From Thioalkalivibrio sp. ALJ7 (GTDB lineage Bacteria; Pseudomonadota; Gammaproteobacteria; Ectothiorhodospirales; Ectothiorhodospiraceae), in assembly GCF_000376865.1 (NCBI RefSeq), contig NZ_AQXQ01000006.1, forward strand, positions 54,085 through 118,084: 64,000 nt of DNA, written 5' to 3'. The notes under the pieces are model-generated. The model saw only the letters and a program-made list of their open reading frames with translations, was not told the DNA's origin and did no database searches. This document shows positions 10,301-16,794 of this stretch, one piece after another; positions within the stretch are counted from its first letter, which is position 1; each line of letters starts with the position of its first letter. The position numbers and the translations under genes were made by a program.

Positions 10301-11897
10301 GGCGCGCGGCCAGTGCCGCCCCCCGGCGCGGGGTCAGTTCGTCGCGGGCGCGGTCCCAGGCGAGCCAGGGGCGCAGGTCGGCGAAGTCGGTGCTGGGGTA
10401 ATGGCCGGAGAGCATGTCCAGCGTGGCCTCGAGCAGCGCCCGCGACAGCTCGCGCCAGGGCGCGGCGCGGCGGACCAGCGCGTGCAGCTCGTCCACCGTG
10501 CGCGGGCGTTCGCAGACCATCGCGACGAGCTGCTGGGCCAGCACGTCCAGCGGGTTGTGCGGGGCATGGATCGGTTCCAGCGCGCCGGCCTGCATGCGCT
10601 CGCCGATCACCGCGCATTCGAGCAGGTCGCCGCGAAAGCGTGGCAGCAGCAGCGAGCGCGAGACCTGGCCCACCCCGTGCCCGGCACGCCCGGCGCGCTG
10701 CAGGCCACGCGCGACCGCACCGGGGGATTCGACCATGATCACCAGATCCACCGCGCCCATGTCGATGCCCAGCTCCAGCGAGCTGGTCGCGACGATGCCG
10801 CGCAGGCGCCCGGTCTTCAGCCGGCCCTCGATCTCGGCGCGGCGCTCGTGCGAGACGCTGCCGTGGTGGGCGGCGACCAGGTCCTCCACCGGTTCGGCGT
10901 CCTCCGGCTGCTGTTCGCGCCAGGCCCCGTTGATGCGCTGGACCAGTCGCTCGCACAGCCCGCGGCTGTTCACAAACACGATGGTGGAGCGGTGCTCGAG
11001 GATCGTGGCCAGCAGGCGCGGCTCCAGGCGTGCGGCGCGGTCGCCGCCAGCGGTGGGGAGCTGCCCGGTGCCCTGGCTGTACACCGCGCCGAGGATGGAG
11101 CCGGACGGGATCGGGCCGGATGGTGAAGGGCACTTTGCCTCCGGTCCTTCGATGGTCGGTTCTGCGTGCTCGGCGGGTGGCTCCTCGGGGGCGAGGATCT
11201 CCAGGTCCAGGCGCGGTGGCTCGGCGGCGTCGATCACCTCCACCTCGCGGTCGCCGCCGAGGAAGCCGCGCGCCACCTCCACCGGGTGCACGGTGGCGGA
11301 AAGCCCGATGCGCTGCGGGTCCTCGCCGCAGCGTTCGGCCAGGCGTTCCAGCGACAGGGCGAGATGCGCGCCGCGCTTGTTGCCGGCCAGCGCATGCACC
11401 TCGTCGATGATCACCGTGTGGATGGACTCGAGGTTTTCGGCGGCCTTCGAGCCCAGTAGCAGGTACAGCGACTCCGGCGTGGTCACCAGGATGTCGCCGG
11501 GTTCGCGCGCCTGGGCGCGGCGCTCGGCCTGCGGGGTGTCGCCGGTGCGGATGTGTACGGTGGGCTCGCGCGCCGGTTTGCTCAGCCGGGCGGCGGTCTG
11601 GGTAATGCCGGTCAGGGGGGCGCGCAGGTTGCGCTCGATGTCGGTGGCCAGTGCCTTCAGCGGCGAGATGTAGAGCACCGAATAGCCGGTACGCGGCTCC
11701 GGCGCGGGTTCACCCGTCAGGCGGTCGATCGCACTGAGGAACGCGGCGAGGGTCTTGCCGCTGCCGGTGGGGGCGATCAGCAGGCAGTGGCGGCCGCCCC
11801 GGATCGCGGGCCAGCCGCGCGACTGGATCGCGGTCGCCTGCCCGAAGGCCTCGCCGAACCAGGTATCGGTCGCGGGGCGAAAGGGCGTGACCGGCAT
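7365..11897 (-). CDS. lhr: Lhr-type large superfamily 2 helicase (DEAD/H-box)
   Basis: 1510 aa, close to the length of E. coli Lhr (about 1538). Lhr is an ATP-dependent 3'-5' helicase of DNA repair type. Motif I APTGSGKT lies at about residues 42-49, motif II DEVH at 165-168 and motif III GLSATVHP near 200; motif VI QRAGRAGHG follows, then the winged-helix and Lhr-core regions and a long C-terminal extension characteristic of long Lhr proteins. A Pro/Gly/Ser-rich stretch of roughly 60-70 residues separates the two RecA domains (about 240-305), which looks like an insert. The gene starts 18 nt after a small unknown gene and is probably the last gene of a bolA-to-lhr run. Confidence 0.93.
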   Translation of the reverse strand: MPVTPFRPATDTWFGEAFGQATAIQSRGWPAIRGGRHCLLIAPTGSGKTLAAFLSAIDRLTGEPAPEPRTGYSVLYISPLKALATDIERNLRAPLTGITQTAARLSKPAREPTVHIRTGDTPQAERRAQAREPGDILVTTPESLYLLLGSKAAENLESIHTVIIDEVHALAGNKRGAHLALSLERLAERCGEDPQRIGLSATVHPVEVARGFLGGDREVEVIDAAEPPRLDLEILAPEEPPAEHAEPTIEGPEAKCPSPSGPIPSGSILGAVYSQGTGQLPTAGGDRAARLEPRLLATILEHRSTIVFVNSRGLCERLVQRINGAWREQQPEDAEPVEDLVAAHHGSVSHERRAEIEGRLKTGRLRGIVATSSLELGIDMGAVDLVIMVESPGAVARGLQRAGRAGHGVGQVSRSLLLPRFRGDLLECAVIGERMQAGALEPIHAPHNPLDVLAQQLVAMVCERPRTVDELHALVRRAAPWRELSRALLEATLDMLSGHYPSTDFADLRPWLAWDRARDELTPRRGAALAARLNAGTIPDRGLYGVHVGEGGPRIGELDEEMVFELKTGENVTLGASTWHVEAITRDRVLVSPAPGEVGKLPFWHGDGPGRPIQLGQAIGAATERLARMGRAERTAWLREHAPLSEAAVETLSDYIDEQREATGQLPSDQRIVVERFRDEVGDWRVCILTPFGARVHAPWALALQGALTSRSGFEVQVMYTDDGIVLRLADSEDLPELDSLFPDPEELEEAVTRELGNSTLFASAFRENAARALLLVRNRPGQRTPLWAQRLKSQQLLASVREYASFPVVLETYRQVLADVFDLDALRQILRGVQERRIRVHEVETPQASPFARSLVFAYVAAYIYEQDAPMAERKAQALTLDRGMLAELLGQAELRELIDPEALAELEAELAHATEATRVPDADALHDLLRRRGDQTPDEVAAACAEAPGPWLEQLARSLRAVEVRIAGESRWIAAEDAALYRDALGVVPPPGLPAAFLEPPQRPLEQLLRRYARTHGPFRNEDLGARYGLAPGALLPALESLERAGVLLRGEIRPQGTGEDWCELDILRRLKRRTLARLRDEAAAVDARALGRFLPAWQGLTEPGRGAGALRDTLTQLEGIALPWSAWTAHVLPMRVRDFSLDALDRITASGEFVWVGSGALGQRDGRIRFLRREQAMVLLEPEADAADTPARDDPLAQAILEALDRRGACFYLELERAARSAQPDARQDAIETAIWDLVWAGQITNDTFAPLRSLGQRRTSARGRRRPGQGLAGGRWSRVAELIDPGVSLTERAREQAENLLARYGVVSREMARAEGLPGGFGRVYPVYRAMEDTGKLRRGHFVEGLTGAQFARAGAVDRLRALERAADDTPEPQWLASVDPASPWGQLLPWPQPPEAAEGRLRRVAGALVALAGGQPLLYLAASGRQLFVWETIPGIDTGEAHAALVTEAIRQLASSAWLPKRRGVTIESINGEPARQSPFSAALRAGGALGEVRGLRLEPPAGRR

Positions 11898-11915
11898 CGG
11901 CTCGGGCGTAGCGGG

Positions 11916-12218
11916 TCAGGCGTGGCCGACGGTGGTGTCGGTGGTGGCGTGGAAGTAGTCGCTGTCGCGCGCCAGCTCGTCGATCAGCTCGTGCAGCATG
12001 GCCAGACGGCTCTCGGCATCCGCGAACGGGGCGCAGTCCTCGCACAACGGATCGCCGCAGGGCTGGCGGCTGTACAGCCAGAAGTGCACGGCACCGGCCA
12101 GCAGGCCGTCGGCGACGTCGCCGGTCTCAGTGGCCTGGCCGTCATCGGCAAGCCGGTTCGCCAGCTCGATCAGGTGCTGGGCGGCGTTGTTGTAGGTCTG
12201 GTCGGCGGTGTCGTTCAT
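11916..12218 (-). CDS. Small conserved-looking protein of unknown function with a C-x4-C-x2-C motif
   Basis: 100 aa and acidic; I do not recognise the family. Residues 1-50 look helical (NNAAQHLIELANRLADDG, then ADGLLAGAVHFWLYSRQ). Next come three closely spaced cysteines in CGDPLCEDC and a second helical part (AESRLAMLHELIDELARDSD). The cysteines could bind a metal, but three residues alone are weak evidence. There is no signal peptide or membrane segment. It lies 18 nt upstream of lhr on the same strand and 65 nt after the phosphodiesterase gene, so co-transcription with lhr is likely. Codon use resembles its neighbours, supporting a real gene. Confidence 0.75.
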   Translation of the reverse strand: MNDTADQTYNNAAQHLIELANRLADDGQATETGDVADGLLAGAVHFWLYSRQPCGDPLCEDCAPFADAESRLAMLHELIDELARDSDYFHATTDTTVGHA

Positions 12219-12283
12219 GGGATCTCGGGACAGTCTTGTTTCAGCCAGCGCCAGCCCGTTTGACCGGCACAGAACCCGGCAGT

Positions 12284-13495
12284 TTACCGCGACTGGCCGA
12301 TATTCCGAAGAAACAGGGGAATATGCCGCTCTTCCGGCGACAGGCCGCCGTGGGCGCCGACGAAGAACGGCCCCTCGTCGTCGTCCGGCGGGTCCACCAG
12401 GTAGGCGTCCTCCGCGGGCAGCAGCAGGTAGTCGCCGGCGCGTGCCCGCAGCTCGGGGTGCTCACGGTGATGCCCCGGCGGTAGGCCCAGCGTGCCGGGC
12501 CCCAGCCAGTCAGCGGCGGGGACTGCGGCTACGTCCGCGCCGAAGGCGGCGTCCAGGGCCGTCAGGAAGTCCGTGTCGCGTCCTTCGCGCACATGGGCGA
12601 TGGCGGCACGTGGCTCGCCGGTCAGGCGGTGGCGCAGGCAGGCCTGCACCGCCGGTTGCTCGCGCAGGTCCAGGCGGCGTTCCATGGTACGCATGCCGTG
12701 GTCGGCGGTGGTCAGGAACACGCTTTCCGGGCGCTGGATCTGCGCGCAGGTCGCGGTGTAGGCCAGGTCCAGCTGCTTCAGGTGGCGCTCCACCTCCGGG
12801 CTTTCCGGGCCGTATTGGTGGCCCAGGTGGTCGAGCTCCGACCAGTAGACGTAGGTGAAATGCGGCCCCGGGGTCGCGTTCACGTGCGCGGCCACCCGCG
12901 CCGGCAGTTCGGACAGGTCCTCGAAGCCGATGAACGCGGCGGAGCTGTTCATCATGCGGTTGTACGGGGTGCCGCCGATCCAGTCCGGGCCGATCATGGT
13001 GGTGTGGCAGCCGAGCCGGTCGACCAGGCGGTCTGGCTGTACGCGGCCGGTCAGCTCGCGGTAGCCGAGCGTGGCCGGGCGGTCCTCGGCGTCGCGCTCC
13101 TGGCCCATCAGCACCGTCAGCGTGCGTTCGGCGGACGGCAGGCGGGTGTGCCAGCCGAGCAGGCCGTGCTGCGCGGGCGTGCGCCCGGTCAGGATGCTGG
13201 TGATCGCGGTAGCCGTGGTGCTGGGGAACACGGTCTCGAGGTCGGTTACGTAGTCCGCGCCCAGAAGCGGCGTGTAGCGGCGATAGCGGGTGGCAAAACC
13301 GTCGATCAGCCACAGCACGATATGGCGGTCCGGCCCCAGGTGTTCGGATACGCCCGGCAGCGGCGGGTGGCTGGCCGCCGGGTTCAGGTTGGCCTCAATC
13401 TGGCCGAGCAGGTCCATCAGCCCGGGCGCTTCCAGCCGGGCACGCAGGATGTGGTCGACGGCGGATTCGGGCGCGGGGATCTCGGTTAGCGGCAA
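12284..13495 (-). CDS. Alkaline phosphatase-superfamily phosphodiesterase / nucleotide pyrophosphatase-like protein
   Basis: About 403 aa from a TTG start. Metal-dependent phosphodiesterase features of the type I phosphodiesterase/nucleotide pyrophosphatase family are visible: WLIDGFATRY with the first metal Asp, FPSTTATAITS with the catalytic Thr, SELDHLGHQYGP with Asp/His ligands, and TTADHGM near the C-terminus. The substrate is unknown and no signal peptide is evident, so it probably acts in the cytoplasm. The start is uncertain. An ATG at 13556-13558 would overlap bolA by 57 nt; TTG at 13495 lies 5 nt after the bolA stop with AAGG upstream and is preferred. Confidence 0.8.
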   Translation of the reverse strand: MPLTEIPAPESAVDHILRARLEAPGLMDLLGQIEANLNPAASHPPLPGVSEHLGPDRHIVLWLIDGFATRYRRYTPLLGADYVTDLETVFPSTTATAITSILTGRTPAQHGLLGWHTRLPSAERTLTVLMGQERDAEDRPATLGYRELTGRVQPDRLVDRLGCHTTMIGPDWIGGTPYNRMMNSSAAFIGFEDLSELPARVAAHVNATPGPHFTYVYWSELDHLGHQYGPESPEVERHLKQLDLAYTATCAQIQRPESVFLTTADHGMRTMERRLDLREQPAVQACLRHRLTGEPRAAIAHVREGRDTDFLTALDAAFGADVAAVPAADWLGPGTLGLPPGHHREHPELRARAGDYLLLPAEDAYLVDPPDDDEGPFFVGAHGGLSPEERHIPLFLRNIGQSR

Positions 13496-13499
13496 GGGA

Positions 13500-13820
13500 T
13501 CAGGCCTTGCCGCCGTCGCCACCCATGCAGGGCGGGGAGTCGGCGACCTTGCCGGCACGCTCGAACCACTGGTCCGGGTCCAGGGTGTGCAATGCGAGCG
13601 CGTGAATACCTCCGGACAGCTCGTCGGCCAGTGCCTGGTTCACCAGCCGATGCCGTGCGATCAGCTTCTGGTCGCGAAAGGCATCCGCGACGATGGTGAC
13701 TTTGAAATGAGACTCCGAGCCCGGCGGCACGTTGTGCATATGGCTCTCGTTTTCCACCTCCAGGTGCTCGGGCGCAAAGCGCTCCTCTAGCTTCCGGGTG
13801 ATGGTTTCCTGCATGGTCAT
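13500..13820 (-). CDS. bolA: BolA family protein
   Basis: 106 aa. The fold and motif order of BolA are visible: LEERFAPEHLEVENESHMHN, SHFKVTIVADAF and LIARHRLVNQALADEL, with the conserved His in RHRLV. BolA proteins partner monothiol glutaredoxins in Fe-S cluster handling and can act as morphogene or transcription regulators; the class with the H-N loop fits bolA rather than ibaG. The tail after residue 88 (KVADSPPCMGGDGGKA) is a short flexible extension. It is the first gene of the minus-strand run ending at lhr, divergent from the haloacid dehalogenase-like gene 119 nt away. Confidence 0.92.
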   Translation of the reverse strand: MTMQETITRKLEERFAPEHLEVENESHMHNVPPGSESHFKVTIVADAFRDQKLIARHRLVNQALADELSGGIHALALHTLDPDQWFERAGKVADSPPCMGGDGGKA

Positions 13821-13939
13821 GGATAGTTCCCGACAATTGGATTCGATGTGCGCAGTGTTTCGCTGCCGGGCAAGGATGTCCAGAACCGGCATGCAGCGGG
13901 CGGGATGCGCCGCGTCTTCAGAGAGATGGGGAGGGGGAT

Positions 13940-14629
13940 ATGCGACAGACGCTGGCGTTCGATATCTACGGGACCCTGATCGACCCGCAGAGGATTGCGG
14001 AGACGCTCGAGGCCTGGATCGGGGAGCAGGCCCCGGCGCTCGCGCGCGCCTGGCGAGAAAAGCAGCTGGAGTACACGTTTCGCCGCGGGCTAATGGGCGC
14101 GTATGCGGACTTCGATGTTTGCACCGAGCAGGCGCTGCAGTATTGCTGTGCGGCCCAGGGCATAACGTTAAGCGCGGAGCAGGAGGCGGAGTTGCTGGAG
14201 CGCTATCGCCCGCTCCCGGCTTTTGATGACGCGGCCCCGGCGCTGGAGGCACTGCGCGCGGCCGGCCATCGGTTGTTCGCCTTCTCCAACGGAACCGCGG
14301 AGACGGTCAGCGGCCTGCTGCGCCAAGCCGAACTGGACACGTACTTCGCGGATATGGTTTGCGTGGATGAGATTGGGCGCTTCAAGCCGGACCCGGTGGT
14401 GTACCGTCACTTCCTGCAGCGCGCGAACGTGCCGGTGACCGAGGCCTGGCTGATATCCGGAAATCCGTTCGACGTGATCGGCGCGCAGGCGGTGGGCATG
14501 CAGACGGTGTGGCTCGACCGCCCGGGACAGGGGCTATTCGATCCCTGGGGCGTGGAGCCTGCGGCCACGATTCAGCGGCTCGCCGAACTGCCTACTCTTG
14601 AGGGTGTTGCGCCCCACGGCCAGACCTGA
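13940..14629 (+). CDS. HAD-family hydrolase, probable (S)-2-haloacid dehalogenase type
   Basis: 229 aa. The catalytic nucleophile motif is FDIYGTLID (Asp8). The halide/substrate region WREKQLEYTFRRGLM resembles the WRQKQLEYTW segment of L-2-haloacid dehalogenases, and FSNGT, KPDPVVY and SGNPFDVIGAQAVGM follow in family order. This favours the haloacid dehalogenase type II subfamily, which hydrolyses 2-haloalkanoates to hydroxyacids. The true substrate cannot be inferred because the residue set is not identical. The gene stands alone, divergent from bolA and convergent with the ACT-domain gene. An AGAGATGGGGAGGGGG purine tract gives a strong ribosome site before ATG 13940. Confidence 0.85.
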   Translation: MRQTLAFDIYGTLIDPQRIAETLEAWIGEQAPALARAWREKQLEYTFRRGLMGAYADFDVCTEQALQYCCAAQGITLSAEQEAELLERYRPLPAFDDAAPALEALRAAGHRLFAFSNGTAETVSGLLRQAELDTYFADMVCVDEIGRFKPDPVVYRHFLQRANVPVTEAWLISGNPFDVIGAQAVGMQTVWLDRPGQGLFDPWGVEPAATIQRLAELPTLEGVAPHGQT

Positions 14630-14647
14630 TCCCGCACGACTGAGGGC

Positions 14648-15193
14648 TCAGGCTACGACTTCGGCAGGCTCACGCTGCGGGTCGTGGAGTTCCAGATCGA
14701 CCATCAGCTCGTTGGCCAGGGCCTCAAGGTCGTCTTGCAGGGTATCCAGGTCCACGTCGTCTGGGACACCCAGCTCGGCCTGGGCGCGAAACATCGGCTC
14801 TCCGGTCATGGAACCCGGCTCGCAGGCTGTATCCAGCGTCTCGACACTGACGCCGTGGCGAGACAGGACGGCCGTAATGTCCTGCACAATGCCTGGATGG
14901 TCATGCCCCATCAGATCCAGCCGTACGCGGTGCCGGGTCGGCGCCGGCAGTTCACTCCCGCGCTGAATGTGGACTTGAAGACCCTCGCCCTCCAGCTCAC
15001 GCAGGGCTGCTTCCAGCCCCTCGACGGCCTCCGCTTCGGCTTCCAGTAACACGACCCCCGCGAACTGCCCGGCCAGCTGCGCCATCCGGCTCTCCAGCCA
15101 GTTGCCGCCCGCCGTGCGCGCCCGCGCGGCAACTGCGCTCACCAGCCCCGGCCGGTCCGGCCCGACCAGCGTCAGAATCAGCGAAGTCTTCAT
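14648..15193 (-). CDS. ACT-domain protein of the glycine cleavage regulator (GcvR) type
   Basis: 181 aa with two ACT domains: residues about 2-80 begin TSLILTLVGPDRPGLVSAVA, and about 90-165 contain RLDLMGHDHPGIVQDITAVLSRHGVSVETL. This is the architecture of GcvR and related amino-acid-sensing regulators, which act by protein-protein contact. No gcv genes are nearby, so its partner is unknown. ATG 15193 starts directly at the first ACT strand; longer upstream frames have no ribosome site or homology-like content. Confidence 0.85.
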   Translation of the reverse strand: MKTSLILTLVGPDRPGLVSAVAARARTAGGNWLESRMAQLAGQFAGVVLLEAEAEAVEGLEAALRELEGEGLQVHIQRGSELPAPTRHRVRLDLMGHDHPGIVQDITAVLSRHGVSVETLDTACEPGSMTGEPMFRAQAELGVPDDVDLDTLQDDLEALANELMVDLELHDPQREPAEVVA

Positions 15194-15318
15194 GTTCCGT
15201 CTCCCAGCGAAAATGTCGTAGGCGAACCATCCTACGGCATCGTCCCCGGGGCTGGGTATGGCGACCCCCGTGGGAACTTTGGAAGCCTCTGGCAAGATCC
15301 GCGGGTCGCTGAGCCATT

Positions 15319-15353
15319 GGGCGGCCAGTTTCCCAAGGCCGCCCGGTTTTCTT
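15319..15353 (+). terminator. Hairpin with T-rich tail, possible intrinsic terminator
   Basis: GGGCGGCC (15319-15326) pairs with GGCCGCCC (15337-15344) across a 10-nt loop and is followed by GGTTTTCTT. The T-run is on the plus strand, although the flanking genes (ACT protein and tatD) are both on the minus strand. It could stop plus-strand read-through. The remainder of the 15194-15440 gap shows nothing else I recognise. Confidence 0.45.
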
Positions 15354-15440
15354 CACGGGATTCTAGTGCGTCCCCAGGGGCGCGGATATAAGGGATGCCC
15401 TGGCTGACGAGGCCCGGGTGCGTTGGGCTCCGATAAAAGG

Positions 15441-16262
15441 TCAGGCGTCGGTGGTTTCCGGGAGGTTGTAGAAGGCGCGGGCGGTGGCGGTGGTGTGGGC
15501 TGCGAGTTCCTCCGGTGTTTCGTCGCGGAGTTGGGCGACGTATTCGCCGATGTGGGGGAGGAAGGCGGGTTCGTTGCGCCGGCCGTTGCCGAGCTTCTTG
15601 CCGGAGCCCTTGGGCAGGGTGCGCGGCAGGAGGTAGGGGGCGTCGGTCTCGATCATCAGGCGGCCGCGCGGGATGCGCGGGACCAGCGGGTGCAGGTGGG
15701 TGCCGCGGCGCTCGTCGCAGACCCAGCCGGTGATGCCGATGTGGCAGTCGAGATCGAGGTATTCGGCCAGGGCGTCAGCCTCGCCGGTGAAGCAGTGCAC
15801 CACGGCGGCCGGCAGCTTGTCGCGCCAGCGGCGCAGGATCTGGGCGAAGTCGTGGTGGGCGTCGCGCTCGTGCAGGAATACCGGCAGGCCGAGATCGGCG
15901 GCCAGCTCCAGCTGGGCCTCGAAGGCGATGCGCTGCTGCGGGCGCGGCGAGTGGTCGCGGTTGTAGTCCAGCCCCATCTCGCCCATGGCGACGACGTTGG
16001 CGTCCGCGCGGGCGAGGTCACTGAACCGGGCGGCGATCGCATCGGTCCACTGTTTGGCCAGGTGCGGGTGCACGCCCAGGGTGGCGCGGCAGCAGTCCGG
16101 GTACTGGTCGGCGATCTCCAGGCATTTCTCGCTCTGGTGGGCGTCGGCGCCGGTGATCAGCATCCAGGACACGCCGGCCTCGCGGGCGCGTTCGAGGACC
16201 TCGTCGCGTTCCTTGTTGAAGGATTCGTGGGTGACGTTGAAGCAGATATCGATCCATTCCAT
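15441..16262 (-). CDS. tatD: TatD family metal-dependent hydrolase (3'-5' DNase)
   Basis: 273 aa. The N-terminus [21 protein letters not shown] matches the TatD subgroup proper (E. coli TatD has a similar FDIGVNLTSSQF start). Further marks are GVHPH, GEMGLDY, HERDAH, HCFTG and ETDAPYLLP, which supply the metal ligands of the TIM-barrel nuclease. TatD acts in DNA repair/degradation rather than in Tat transport. ATG 16262 is the natural start. The frame stays open upstream into the repeat cluster, but that part is repeat-derived. Confidence 0.93.
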   Translation of the reverse strand: MEWIDICFNVTHESFNKERDEVLERAREAGVSWMLITGADAHQSEKCLEIADQYPDCCRATLGVHPHLAKQWTDAIAARFSDLARADANVVAMGEMGLDYNRDHSPRPQQRIAFEAQLELAADLGLPVFLHERDAHHDFAQILRRWRDKLPAAVVHCFTGEADALAEYLDLDCHIGITGWVCDERRGTHLHPLVPRIPRGRLMIETDAPYLLPRTLPKGSGKKLGNGRRNEPAFLPHIGEYVAQLRDETPEELAAHTTATARAFYNLPETTDA

Positions 16263-16310
16263 GCGCGGTATGCTAACGGATTGGACGCGCAGCGCCAGAT
16301 CCCCGGCGCC

Positions 16311-16714
16311 GTCATTGCGAGGCGCCGAAGGCGGTGAAGTAATCTCCTGCGGCTGGCAGCGCGGTGGATTCGAGGGCTCCGGTGGTTTCGGGCCGGCAGA
16401 TTGCTTCGTCGCTGCGCTCCTCGCAATGACGGGGGAACAATCGGCGTCATCGCGAGGAGCGTAGCGACGTGGCACAAAAGCGCGAAGCGCGTTGAACGGC
16501 CGCAGGCCGGCCCGGAGGGCGGGCCGATCGCTCTGCCAGCTTTGGGAGATTGCCGCGGCGCCTTCGGCGCCTCGCAATGACGGGGGAATAATCGGCGTCA
16601 TCGCGAGGAGCGTAGCGACGTGGCGATCTGTGGGGGTGGCCCGGGCCGGGGCGGAGAAGCGTGGGGGGGGTGCGGATGGAGGTTGCCACGGCCCCTGCGG
16701 GGCCTCGCAATGAC
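16311..16714. repeat. Three tandem palindromic-ended GTCATTGCGAG repeat units
   Basis: The 532-bp gap between divergent tatD and pepN holds three units, each bounded by GTCAT(T/C)GCGAG and its inverse CTCGCAATGAC: 16311-16430, 16446-16581 and 16597-16714. The second and third begin with the same segment containing GAGGAGCGTAGCGACGTGGC, offset by 151 bp, and both are preceded by a CGGGGGAA(C/T)AATCGG spacer. The interiors differ in length and sequence. GTCATTGCGAGGAGC-type repeats are widespread in proteobacteria as non-coding palindromic elements. The rest of the gap (16715-16794) is plain leader for pepN. Confidence 0.8.
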
Positions 16715-16794
16715 GGGGTCCTTGTCCGGGTTTGGGGTATGGACCGCGTGGGCGTGATACGTGTTGAACGGTTATTGATGATTTGGAGTTTGGA

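Noticed and set aside
8499..11126. 875-codon open frame antisense to lhr
   Set aside because: Same shadow effect; low-complexity Gly/Gln/His-rich translation opposite a recognisable helicase.
16311..16714. The tandem repeats as a CRISPR array
   Set aside because: Units are 118-136 bp with palindromic ends and no regular short repeat-spacer pattern; no cas genes are present.
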